This document shows, one piece after another, positions 21,601 through 33,446 of a DNA stretch of 64,000 nucleotides. Made by a program: the position numbers and the translations under genes. The notes below the pieces were generated by a model. It had not been told where the DNA came from and did no database searches. It saw nothing but the letters and a program-made list of their open reading frames with translations. Where the stretch lies: positions 2,170,001 to 2,234,000 of the forward strand of contig JAUTDP010000002.1 in the NCBI GenBank assembly GCA_033439795.1. The letters are read 5' to 3'. Origin of the DNA: Sordaria brevicollis. Lineage: Eukaryota > Ascomycota > Sordariomycetes > Sordariales > Sordariaceae. Each line of letters starts with the position of its first letter. Positions within the stretch are counted from its first letter, which is position 1.

Positions 21601-22469
21601 TGTTGCTTGGGTTATGGGATGACTGATTTTGCAATGGCTTTCAGGAAGGAAACGAGAGCATCGGACGGGTTGAGAGATTCAATTATGATGGATGCCTTCA
21701 ACACCCTTTTCTTTGAACCACTACTGGGCTATGACGTCGTTGGAATGGAGAAAGACAAACGCGATCGGGGGCGATTCCAATTGTTTGTCCGCGTCGCTGG
21801 ATCGCGAAAGCACGTGGCTTACTGCAAGCTTATGTCATCGTTGGCTGCTTCCCCGTCTTTCATCTTTTCTTTTTCTTTTACTTGTTTTTTCTTGGATTCT
21901 CTCTTCCATCGCGACCACGAATCGAATATCAAATGTAAATCAACAAGTCTTCGCGGATGCCTCACTTTCGTTGCTCAAATGCTTTACCCCTTATTCACAT
22001 GTTATCTTCAGAGCTCGAGATCCGCACTTCAACAACCGTCCGTCCACTGTAGGCCGATACGAAGACTAATTTCAAAAGTCCAGAGCCCAGAATGAAGGCA
22101 TCTGCAACGTTGTATCAGCCCCCAAAAATCATCCCCACTGATACCACCTCAATCATGTTAAACACTAAAACCTCGTGGAGAAGATCCCCAATTCTCTTAT
22201 CTCCTCACTCGCTGTCAGTTTTGGAACCGCTAGGCATCCGTTTACACTGCTTAGGTTTAAGTTACCCCACACTATGTACGCTGTTCTCCGAGGTTACACG
22301 ATGTCTTGGCTCGTTCCCCAACTTTTATCAAGACTCGGATGAAGACGGCCTCCAACTCGAGCGGGGTTAACTAGAGAGAGGTAACTCGAACGGTGATTGA
22401 TCTTTGTTTGTAGAAATTCCTTGGGTAAGAGAAACGACAGGCTCGACTATCACTAGAATTCTTCTCGCA
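21601..22469. other. divergent intergenic region
   Basis: This is the upstream region shared by the DUF2461 gene and the PhyH-like gene. Short open frames are without features. It ends at a TATA-like element placed for the PhyH-like gene. Confidence 0.45.
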
Positions 22470-22476
22470 TATATAG
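22470..22476 (+). promoter_or_regulatory. TATA-box candidate (TATATAG)
   Basis: TATATAG lies 83 bp before the ATG of the PhyH-like gene, followed by a C/A-rich leader with CATCAC repeats. The spacing fits a fungal core promoter. Assigned by sequence and position only. Confidence 0.5.
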
Positions 22477-22558
22477 CCCTACTATCATTCTCGAGTTTCT
22501 GTTCACCATCAACCAGTTCATCACCATCATCATCACCTCTTCTCATCAAACCACCACC

Positions 22559-23497
22559 ATGACCGACTCAACCACCTATCCCTCCCCTCACCTCCTCTCC
22601 CTGCAAAAAAACGGCTTCGTCGTCATCCGCTCCCTTCTCACCCCCTCCGAACTTTCCTCTTTAAAATCTGCCGCCTCACGCCTCACTGACCTCGCCCGCT
22701 CCGGTTCCTGGCCCTTCATCCGCACAGTCGGCAAACAATTCCCACCCTGGCCCTCCTCGCCTCCCGCCGACGGTTCCGGAATCTGGGGCGTCCAACACCT
22801 CCTACACCCCGATCTTCCCCTCTCCAAAGAAGACAAAGATGCCTTTCTAAAACTCTACTTCTCCCCTTCCATCCTCAACATCGCCAAGCAATTACTCCCC
22901 GAGGGAACCAGAGACGAAGATCTAGTCATGGAACTCTTCAACATGCTCGTCCGCCCGGACAAAGATTTCGCCCTGTCATGGCACCGCGACGATATACCCG
23001 CCACGGCAACAGCCCAAGAAGAGAAGGAGAGGTTGGTACCTGCGACCGAACCAAGGTATCACACCCAGTGGAACCTAAGTCTTGTCGACGGCGATACCTC
23101 CCTCATCTTGGTGCCCAAGTCGCATACCCGCCGGAGAACAGATGCGGAGAGGGAGGCGGACTTGTTTGAGCCCAACATGCCTGGACAGCTGGTCGTCGAG
23201 CTGAACGCGGGCGACGTGGCATTTTATGATAATAATATCTTACACAGGGGGGTGTATTCGAGCAAGAAGGAGAGAACGACGTTGCATGGTAGTGTGGGAC
23301 ATGTGGCGGGGGCGTCAAGTGGGAAGAGGGCGAGGAATGTTTTGCAGCATGGGGTGGGGGAGTGGGTGGAAAGGTGTGATTTCTCGGCTTTGGGAGAGAG
23401 TGGGGTGAAGGAGAGGGAGGTGGCGGAGGGGATGAGGGAGCGATTGGTGAAGATGGGGAGGGAGAATAAGGATGTTGGGTTTTCGCTTGATGGTTAG
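22559..23497 (+). CDS. phytanoyl-CoA dioxygenase (PhyH) family Fe(II)/2-oxoglutarate oxygenase
   Basis: A 312-aa intronless gene. The double-stranded beta-helix iron site is complete: H142 and D144 in WHRDD and H229 in NILHRGVY. R239 ten residues later (KERTTLH) is the likely 2-oxoglutarate anchor. The N-terminal segment LQKNGFVVIRSLLTPSEL is the usual PhyH opening. The substrate is unknown: fungal PhyH proteins act in secondary metabolism, alpha-oxidation or small-molecule hydroxylation, and no neighbouring biosynthetic genes point to one. There is no signal peptide or peroxisomal tripeptide (ends SLDG). The early part of the gene is C-rich and the late part G-rich on the coding strand, a marked compositional switch near codon 160. 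Confidence 0.9.
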   Translation: MTDSTTYPSPHLLSLQKNGFVVIRSLLTPSELSSLKSAASRLTDLARSGSWPFIRTVGKQFPPWPSSPPADGSGIWGVQHLLHPDLPLSKEDKDAFLKLYFSPSILNIAKQLLPEGTRDEDLVMELFNMLVRPDKDFALSWHRDDIPATATAQEEKERLVPATEPRYHTQWNLSLVDGDTSLILVPKSHTRRRTDAEREADLFEPNMPGQLVVELNAGDVAFYDNNILHRGVYSSKKERTTLHGSVGHVAGASSGKRARNVLQHGVGEWVERCDFSALGESGVKEREVAEGMRERLVKMGRENKDVGFSLDG

Positions 23498-23791
23498 ACA
23501 ACATGGTGTTTCTTGAGCGTTGAGATGAGAGGGACTTTGATACAGCGATGGTATTTAAAATATATGGTAGCGAATGAGTTCGAGATCAGAAACCGGAATA
23601 TGCCACCCAAAGAGCAAGGCCTTGAGAAAGGACAATCTGATATGTACAGTCAGTCTCCCAATGTTCCATCCTCCACCCCCAGCCCTTGCCCTGATGCAGA
23701 ACCGCAAACTCCTCGTCCTGCAATCCATCCAAAACGCCCCGTTCTCCCTGTCGCCCAGATCCCACAACCCCTCTCAAAATAACCAACTAAC

Positions 23792-26407
23792 TCACCCGCT
23801 CTTATAAACCCCAACCGAGCTCGGGAAGTTATTCACATTATCCGCAAACCACGCCACACTCACCCCATCCCTATCCAACATACTCCGACTTCCAATCGTG
23901 TTCAGCCCATATATATTTACATTCGAACAACTACCCTCAATACTGGCAATCCTCGCCTGACAAGTCTGCCCCGCCGCAAACGTCGAGCAGGTGGTGCTGT
24001 AATCGCTAAAGAACGAGTACAAACCCGCGCCATACACCAGAATATTCTTGCTGTTCAGCACTCTCAGGCCCCAGGCTGCTGCGCAGTTGCCTGAGACGCC
24101 GGCGCAGGATTGGCTAAAGTTGGGGTCGTTGAGGGATGAGACGCTGGGGAAGGGAACTAGGGCGTTGGGAGTGGGCTGGTAATAAGGCGTCTCGGTCTGG
24201 ATCATACCCATAAAGATGTTTTTGGTCGAGGAGAGCTGGTATTGGTAGAGCACGTGGTGCTCAGAGCCGGTGCCCCAGAGCCAGAAGGTTCCAGAGGTTG
24301 ATTCGATGTCTGTGTTTGGTAGGGAAGGAGCGTGTTAGTTCGGCTCAGTTGGGGAAAGAGGGAAAGAGGGAAAGAGGGAATGACTGAACCCCGGGAGCAA
24401 CTTACAAAGACCACGCCCACTATACAACGTAATCTGCGTATTCGCCGCATCATCAATATCATGATCGGCCATCCACAGCCAGACATTCTCCATGTACAGC
24501 CCGCTCGCCTGCTTGGTTATGTGCATCGCCATGAAAGCCACAATACACTCTCTCCTGACCGTCGGGTTTCCGGGTGTCTTCAGACACTGGCCCACCTGCT
24601 GCTGGCTACCCACGAAACCTCCAATTCTCGTGTGCACATCCCACATGCCGCTGGGGTTGCTCGCCGGACTGGCCAGGTTCCACTCAATCAAAATCGCACC
24701 CGCCTGCGCGTTCTGCGTTGAAACGATAAAATCGCTTAGCTCTACGGTTCCCTGCTGGCCGCTGTAGCTGCCCACTTGCAGAACAGGTTTCGGGTTGTTC
24801 ATGTCGTTGAAGAAGCCGCCGGCTGACATGATGGTGGCGTAGGACTCGCCAACGATCTTGGCTCCCGGGGGGATACGAATAGTGGAGGTGACACGGTATA
24901 GACCATAGTCGAGGTATAGTACCTTGTTCTGGGCGACGGCGGTGTCAATAGCCCTCTGAAGGGCGGCGGTATCGTCGGTTGCGGCGTCACCTTTGGCTCC
25001 GCTAGCGCGGGCGGAGACGAATTGTGAAGCCGAGAGGTTTTCGTATTGAGGCTTGGAGCGCGTGTAGTAGCGCCCGTTGGAGGCGAGCAAGCTGGCAGGA
25101 CGAGGGTTGGGGGTGATGGCGCCGGCGTACTCAACCGGGCCTGAGGGTGTGTATTTGTGTCCGTTGCCCCAGGCCGTGATGGTGGTTGAGCCTGAGGAAC
25201 CTGAAAGGTAGGTACCTTGAGGGCCCTTGACAGCGACAGGGACGTTGGTGAGAGCAATGTTCTCGAGGACGAGAGTGCCAGCGGTGTCGGGAGTGCTGGT
25301 GGTAGTCCAGGTGGTGGAGATAGCGACGGGCGTGTTGGTGAAGGAACTGTCAAAGACGGTGAGAGAGCCGGTCTCTACCTTCCCGCTTCCAGCGGTGATA
25401 TCAATACCGATGCCACAGTTGTTGATGGAGAGGCCGGAATAGGTCCAGCCCCAGTTCCACAGATGGTAGATGGCTTGAGAGTGTCAGCGGCTGCTATTAT
25501 GAACAAGAAACCGTCAATATACGCACCTGTCTTGCAGTTGTTGAACTTCAAGTTCCTCATGGTGAACTGCTGGTTACCCATCGAAGCACCAGTCGCACCG
25601 CCGTTGAAGGTCAAGTCAGTGACGAAACCACCGCTGCCTTCTTCCATGAACAAACCGACATGAACAACATTCGATGCCGTTGGCATGTTGAAGACAATGT
25701 TCTGCAGACTCGTCGCTTGTGAAGATGGCCAGTGAATACCCGTGGCGGCATTTCCAGCTGGAATATTCGTGGTATCAATAACGAAGTTGCGGATCTGACG
25801 GAAGAAGACATTGACAGCCTTCCAATTCAGGTTTTGCGTGTAGTAAGGGTTCGCATCAATGAGACCAAAGCCAGCAAAGTTGGCCGTGGCCTTAAGTGTA
25901 GGCGGAGAGCTAGCATCTCCAATCAGCTGAGTAAAGTATGCTGGCTTGACAGATCCAGAGATAAGGTAAGTTCCGGCAGGGAAGTAGACAACAGCTGGAG
26001 TCGTAGTGGTTGAAGCCTTTAATCTTTCGTTAGAACCAATTTCTTCGGCCAACATGGTCAGGAACACTTACACAGCCTTGGTTGCAAGGATTTCCCGCAG
26101 TAATCGCAGCATTGATAGCGTTGGTATCGTCCGTAACACCGTCACCTATCTCCGTGTTAGACATGCAAGTGGGAAGAACTCGAGGGACCCTTTCGGCTCA
26201 ACATACCCCTTGCACCGTAATCCTTGACATTTCGAAAGACGGGGTATCCAGAGTAGGCGAAGGGAGCATAGCCGCGATCTGATCATGTTAGCTGTGAAGT
26301 TCAAAGAAGGTCAAGCGATATTCCTTACGAGCAATGTCCCCCATCCAATATGCATTGACAGCAGATGTTAGGCTGGCAACAGCCAGCAGTAGGGTACCGA
26401 AGCGCAT
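23792..26407 (-). CDS. secreted exo-beta-1,3-glucanase, glycoside hydrolase family 55 (six exons)
   Basis: Cleaves beta-1,3-glucan (fungal wall, laminarin). Exons on the minus strand are 26407-26329, 26278-26207, 26145-26072, 26016-25527, 25473-24406 and 24309-23792, giving 766 aa, the usual GH55 length. Residues 1-20 are a signal peptide (MRFGTLLLAVASLTSAVNAY). Two pectate-lyase-superfamily beta-helix halves are visible, each opening with a G-A-x-GDGxTDDT-like motif (first GARGDGVTDDTNAINAAI, second GAKGDAATDDTAALQRAI). Other family strings are FMEEGSGGFVTDLTF, GNQQFTMRN, WNWGWTYSG, GSEHHVLYQYQL and MIQTETPYYQP. All five introns have GT-AG ends and keep frame. The N-terminal start of the mature domain (IAHRGYAPFAYSGYPVFRNVKDYG) matches that of the second GH55 gene at 57-60 kb. 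Exo mode is inferred from the family. Confidence 0.93.
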
Positions 26408-29400
26408 GGTGAGAGTTCGACAGCCGCGGCTGTAACGAGACGAAGACCGGATGACTGTCGCACTGGAGTACAACAGGATAAAGAAACACGAGCTTGTGTT
26501 CTCCCTAGCACGCGGGACGGAGGCTCATATATGATATTTTCTGAGGAATGTCGATCTTCAACATACAGCCACGTGTAGCGGGAATGCTGATGAGTGTCTC
26601 CGAAACCCCCTTGCTATGGTGGAACCGACCGCATATTTCCGCCAGAAAAAATGAGTTACCGGATAGATGAAAGGGTGGGCAACACTGGGAAGGATGAATT
26701 CGATATCACCTCTCGACGCTGCTGGATGATGCACCACCTGCCTACTTGGTATGGATGATGTACGTGACCGAAGTGAAGAACCACGATCCATCCAACACAA
26801 AGGACCGAATGCCTACGCCACCATATGCTCTCCATGACAAACTAGGAGAAACAAAAATGTTCTCTTCACGGCGAACCATCCTCTTTTGGAAGAGTGTCCT
26901 GCGTAGCTGCCCCCCGTCAAAGTGAAGGCAACGATATCCATTCGCGGAGTTACCCTCCTCGGGCCGCCACCACTACCGGCGTCTCCCACCGTCTCCACAG
27001 GACGGAGGCTCATGAGCAAGTGTCAGCTGAAGGACTATACTGAGCCATGACACAGAGCGAGATACCCATCTCGAATCCACTCCGGTCTTGAGCCGTGAGG
27101 GCCAGTGTAGCAGGCAGTAGGATGAAGTAAGGGGCGTAGTAAGACAAACGTCCGTCATGAGGTGGCGTTTGGGTGTGTGTATGCCACTTGACATATCCGC
27201 AGCATACCGAGATCTAGGAGTGCAGCATGAACAAGATGGAAAATCCGGGGAAGCTTAATGTTGAGAGCAAGTGATAGTGGAAGCTTGACACACACGGAAA
27301 TGAAGGGGTAGCATTGCTTCCAGATGCCGATGAGTCCCGTGCTCTGATTTGCTGGCTTTGGGCCAATTGCTTCTTGGGACTAACTCTTCAATGCAGCAGA
27401 ATAAGGCCGGATGTTACCACTTGAAAATGTCTAGTGACCAAAACCCCCCGATCCGGTACTCTGTCGATCTAGATTTATTGTTTTAACATCTGGGCTCGAT
27501 GGTGCGTGCATCTTTATCGGCGCTGGTGACACCACGCATGAGCTCCATTGGTTTCGGAGATGACAGTCGCGAACGCCAACGGCACCTGATGGCAGTGGTT
27601 GGACACAGAGCGTTCCGTGAATATTCTTCCATCCCGGTGACTCGGATCGTGCAAGTTGACGGTTTTGCCTAGGACTTGGAAACAAGTATGGATGTCCTTG
27701 ATATCCATCCAGCCAGAACCAGGGCGGAGAGCGCGGTGGGTGACCTCAGACAAGGAGCGCCAGCTGTTACGTCCGATCTGGAACCATGGACTAGACGGGG
27801 CGGGCGAGATCCTGCCAGGACTCAAAAACAGGAGGCAGCTGTTCGGTGAGCGAGCATTGTCTTGGGATTGATGTTACCTGAGGCGGTTTGGCCATCTCGT
27901 AGCCAGCTCTGTTTGTTCAAATTTTCTCGAAATGACTCTATTTCTGCAATTGAGCCTCAGTCGACTACCCTGTTCTCATCAACGGGTTCCTGTGAGTGCA
28001 GTTCTGTGTTATACGAGCATATGCAGCACTGCGCTTGCAAAGACAGCGCGTGTAACGTGTACTAGGGACAAGAATTCTCACGAGTCGATCCATGTCCAGG
28101 CGAATGTCAACTGGTTCGGGGGCTCTCAACCTCTAAAAGTTTATGGTGGCGTCCGGATGCAATTCTGTACTAGAATCCGCGCAGTTAGTTGTGCAGGAAA
28201 CGCTTGATTTCAGAACCGGTGTATCACCTGTCGAAAATTGCGGTGCTCTTCTTGCCCGTTTTAGAGGATGGTTGTATGGATAAGTTGATACGTGAGTAAG
28301 AGACACCCACATGTCGTCGAGGACATGGCATGCCGGCTGGCGGTCGTGTAACACTTTATGCCTCACCCCGAGTAGCATTGTAGGTGATCATGCTTAATCG
28401 ATAACGAGCCTCACCTCGGCTGTCTGTTTGAAGAGACTGTCCATTTTCCAGATGGGATGGTTTATCCACGGGAGTCAGAACGGAGATGGCCTTGAGACAT
28501 GGCTGACTGTCAAGCGTTGTAGATTGTGCCGGATCAACCGAAGACAGCCGCTCAAAACGCTCTTTGACGGCCAAGCTGAATGTTCAGCATGAATTCAAAC
28601 CGCTTGCTGTGTTTTCCAAGACCGGATGAAGACTACCGAGCGAAATTGCTGGTTCATTTTGTGTTCGCGGTGGCGGTATGAGTGAGTGTCGTCCAAGCTG
28701 AATATGGTATAGAAATGGAAAGAGCTCCGTTGAAGCGGGTTCCAAAAGGTGATTTGAGCAACGCTGGGTCTAAGACCAAATGCCTCAGAGAGAGGGCCGT
28801 GGGGAGAAGTGCACGGGAGCAGCAGACGTGATCAACTTTTGAGAAAATCGTAGTGGTGTGTGATGGTGGTAATATGTAGTGCTCGTGGCAGGCTGCTTGG
28901 ATGTCGATGCCACCATCCCGTCCTTTCTGTCTGTCTTGCCAGTCGAATATCGAGAGTGTGGTGGGGTAGAGGTACTGGATGAGCCTGTCTTTTCGGAACC
29001 CGCTGGCAGGCAGTGTCAGGGCCAGAATCACCGATGTAGGGAAACTGGAAAAGAACGTCGCAGAGTAGAGTCGGTGGTTGATGTTCCGAGCCGCAAATGG
29101 GCGAGCATCAAGTGGTTACCTAGGATATGGCACCAAGGCGAGGGAGGACGGGCGGGCAAGATGAGGAATGTCGGACAGTTGAAGACACGGAAAAACAAGG
29201 CTTCGTGGTCAGATTATTCCTGGTATCGAATAGACAATTGATTCGAGTTACCGCAAGTTGGTTCCAGTGTTCGGTTCAGTCTGATTTCAGTGAAGAATTG
29301 CACCGGACGAAACGGAAGAATTGAACGTGGTCGGGAGGTTCCGAATCTTCAATGTCCAAGGAAAGTCCGGTGTTTCTCCGCATGTGCCCCCAGCAAAATC

Positions 29401-32400
29401 GATCAAGCCTCTTCCCCGCTCTCCATCGACAAATCTAGCCCAGGGGAATATGGGGTTGTGGCAGGTGCACTCCATCTTCCCCAGATCTCCAAATGGGAGA
29501 TTTTGGCGAAATATCCCGTCTCCACACAACGGCGGGCGCCACTTCCGCAGAGGATTGAGGCCTGACTTCCACTTTGGAGATGCTCTTTCCTTGTCCTCTT
29601 TGCGCTTACGAAAGGCACCAAATATACAAGAAGGTGGGTTCCTGCCACTGGATACCAGGAAGAGATTCAAAATGTACCTCTAGCTAAGATGACGAGGACG
29701 CTGTCAATTGAATCCGAGGCAGGAACGCATGCAATAGTTGTTGGCCGGTCAAAATCACATTCAAGAAAAGCAAAAAAAAGGCCACTGGCGGTTTCCTCGG
29801 CTCACTGTCCCTTGCGCTAGTCCAAAAGGAGGCTTAGCTGTTTCCCCGCTTTCTCGAACATGCTGCATGCGTCCAGGCGTAGCATCGCATCGCTCTTCCT
29901 GTTCTTTCATGGAACTTTGACAGCGGAAAAGCAGAGATTGCCAGGCCGACACAGCCCGAGCAACGATGCTTTCCGAATGTTTTGATGTTGTCGCTTTTAG
30001 GCGGTGAGGCAGGCAGCGGCTCGAGCATGATCAAGGGGGCGGGTTGATGGTCGCTCGAAGCGAGCAGACGGTCTGTGACCATTTGACCAGATTGATGAGT
30101 CCAGTAATCCTCAGATAGAGGTAGATGAAAGTTGGATCTCTCTTTTACACTCGGCCAAAACCTTGGGTGCCGTAGCATGATAGGCACAAACTTCCCAGGC
30201 CGTCTGCCTTGATGAAAGCGTCGAGAATGGACGGGGAATCACGAGCGTTCGAGGCCCGTGCGTCCAAGCGGGGAAAAGCACATGCAAAGTGGAAGACTCT
30301 CCATCGCTTTTGTGGAGAGTGACGTCTCGGAGCTCGAAAGATACCACTCCACTCCAAACGTCGTGAATGCCAACATGTCAACGTCAGGGCAAAAAGAAGA
30401 AGTCGAATCCGATATGTTTTCGGGGACGTATAACTCGACATCAACAGCCTCATCTCCAGGTTTTCTTTGTCCCCTGGTTGAACCATGAGTAGCCTCTTCA
30501 TGTTGAACCGATACTGACCCAAGTACTCACTGAGACGGAGTGCTCCATTTCGCCGAGGCACTTGTCGGCCACAAAACACTCCCATCACTCCAACAAACAC
30601 CCGCCTGTGAAATTGGGAGACCATGAAATGAAGGCCTGCCTGGCTGCACTGAACCCCAACTTCAATGACGGCCCGGATTGAGCAACAAGGACCGTCGATG
30701 GCGCGCCAAAACCATGTGCCTTGGCTGGGGATTGGCTCCTTCCCCCACCCCCACATTTTGCACCTGCCGTGTTTGCAGGGAAGGACCGGTGCCACTTGCA
30801 ATTTGTCGGGGCCTTCTGGGGGATGACCCCTCGCTCGGCAAGCCGTCATGCTTCTGGCCCCTCCTTCCTCGCTTCTCTCGGCCGTCTTCCCCATTTTCCC
30901 ATGCGGAGATGCGTGGATTCCGCCATAGAAGGGGCAGGTTCTTGGTGTTAGTGGCAGTAGCGTTTCTTACCAATAAGTGACAGTCCAAGACATAAGCCCC
31001 GCCAGATCTTCACCAAATCGCACTGCCGAAGCAAACGTCTAATATGAGCACTATCAGACTGTACTGGCAAGCCAGGGGCTGAGTAGAGGTACCCGTCGGA
31101 GAAACGATGCGGGGGATTACAATTGGAGGTCGGGCAAGCTCCGAGTTGAAGCCAACTGAAGCTCAATGCCGCAGAAGGTTCCTTCAGTTGCAAGCGGCAT
31201 GCCTTCCCTTCCACTGCAGGCTGGGTCGCCCGTTCGGGTACATGGGTTTTTCAGGTTCGAATGTTGGCATCATGTAATCACCTCATGCTGTTTTCAGCCG
31301 TCCGCCCGTACGTCTTGCCATGTTTTCCCTTTTCTTGGTTGGAACCTCGTCCTAATCGGGAAGTTTTGCACGCCCTTTTCTCAGCACAACAGATGGGGAA
31401 TGATGCTGTGTGCTCGTCAACTCTGTTTCATGTTTTTGTAAAACCGTGGATCTTTTTTTTTTTCGCGACTGTTTCCATCCTCCACCTCACACTATAGAGG
31501 TACTCGCATCGCCACGACGACGACGACGACTCCCGCTCGTCTCCCGGCCAGGTACTACGTACTATCATCTGAGGAGGCTTTGAAACTCGGGGATACCTCG
31601 ATACGACTTTGTCTCCCACCACCCAAAACTCACCTCGAACTTATCCGCCGCACAGCCTGTTGGCGACGGAGCATACTAACGCGGGAGGATTCATTTTGTC
31701 TTTGTTCGCTGCAAAAATTCGGTCCCATTTCTGCAGACACCCGGGCGGTCTTTCCTCCTCTCCATCCCATTTCCCCACACTCGGCTTGGAATGGACAAGG
31801 CCGCTTAGCAGCACCCCAGCAACCTCAACTTCATCCCCAGGCAACCTAACGGAACACCTGACGATCTATTTCTCCATCTTCCACTTCCATCTGCGGTCAA
31901 GAGGTCTTGTTACCTCAAACCTGTACCTTACAACTTCCGGTACACCAAATACGGCCAAATACATCTCATAGCTCCGACCGACCAGCCATACCCATCGATA
32001 TTGCTTCACGAGCAGCCAACACCAGAAGGGAGGAAGTGAGCCTACTGGGAGTCTCCGTTCCGATTTCTTTACCCACATCGTTACTTACGGCGCGGTGATT
32101 GCTCTTTTTATCTCTTTCCAGGACGACAAAAGGTCAATCAGTGGCTGGGCCTGCTTCACGCACAGGACGGTGGGACAAGGTCGCCTTATACATATACCAA
32201 GCAGCAGCATCTACATACATACACACAACATACATACGTTGTTGCTCTGCCGGGTCGCGCAACACAATAACGGTCATCATTCTTCACTCTGTCTCCCCTT
32301 TTCCCCTCTTTCTCCTCATTTCTCCTCCATTCCACAAACTCTCTGGCCATCCGCGCCAAACGACTTCTTACAACCAAGACACCCGCCCCGAATATCAAAC

Positions 32401-33446
32401 TGGTATTATTACTATTGCTGTACGTACTATCCGGCATTCCTCCATCTCTTACCCCCTGTCGTCCACCATCCGAGACCGATGATTGGCACTTTCTCCGCTT
32501 TTGGATGACGGGATGAAGCACGGAGAGCACTGAAGCCAGCTTCCATCCCTCGGGTCGTCCCTCGTCTCCTCCACATCTCTCCATCATTCCGCCCACCTGT
32601 CCCCATTCTCCTACATGTCGTTTCTCCTCATCTCGACGACAACTACCTACACTACTCCTCACGACCACGCGGCAGCCAACCCACTGCCGCCGTATCACCT
32701 CTTGCGAATTGACACAGCATACAACAGCTGGACCTTACCCATCACCCCACTCACTCCAAGGACAAGGGCTCACAGACCTCCTCTCGTGCTTTAGGTTGTG
32801 TCATTGGCGATCATTCAGCATCTCTTCCCGCCTGATCCTCCCCGCCCATCCTCTTGCTCGACCTTTTTCGGCCTCGGTGCTTCTACAACGTGCCATAGCC
32901 GTACGACATCTCGGCCCTTTCTTCATTGGCACCTATTGACGCAAGCTGCAGTTGGTCAAGCGGGCGTAAAGGGACAATTATAGGTTGCAGGGCTGGGTTG
33001 AGGGCAAGACATCGCAACCGAAACTGGCATTTCTCACAACGACGTGGGGTAAACAGTCTCCAAAAAGAAGGAGCACTGGTGCTCGACCAAGTCTGAGTGC
33101 TGTGCTATCAAGGCAGACTGTTTTGCCTGAGCTTCCATCTTCATCCACACATCGACTGCCGGCCTGCACCGGGGAAAGAGAAAAGGTTGTCTCTGGCAAT
33201 TCTTGTCTTGTGCTACTCCGCAGTCTCATCCTGTCATCCATCCCGCGCAAACATACGCTGCTCAACCACATCGACGGCGCCACTTCGACTTCCACCACCC
33301 GATTGTGACTACTCTAGCCTCCAGTTCCCATTTGGACCTTTTTCTTACCCCTCTCCAGACCCCAAAACGGCTTGCGCCCCTACCTCTCATAATCGAGTAG
33401 TACCCATTCGGACCCCAAAGTACACAAGGCAAACAACCCTGGAATC
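26408..33446. other. 7-kb divergent gene-poor region upstream of a transcription factor
   Basis: No supported gene was found. The open frames, the largest being 30145-30894 on the minus strand, lack family signatures. Near 26523-26530 a TATATGAG on the minus strand is a TATA candidate for the GH55 gene. The right part (about 31440-33440) is C/T-rich, with several upstream ATG frames (for example 32985-33308), and looks like a long leader of the zinc-finger gene. Simple repeats include a CGA trinucleotide run at 31514-31529. Four of the five TAGAGGTAC 9-mers in the window are here. Confidence 0.45.

Noticed and set aside
30145..30894. 249-codon minus-strand frame in the leader region of the zinc-finger gene
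   Set aside because: Arg/Cys/Trp-rich with no conserved segment, and a neighbouring plus-strand frame of similar quality overlaps it.
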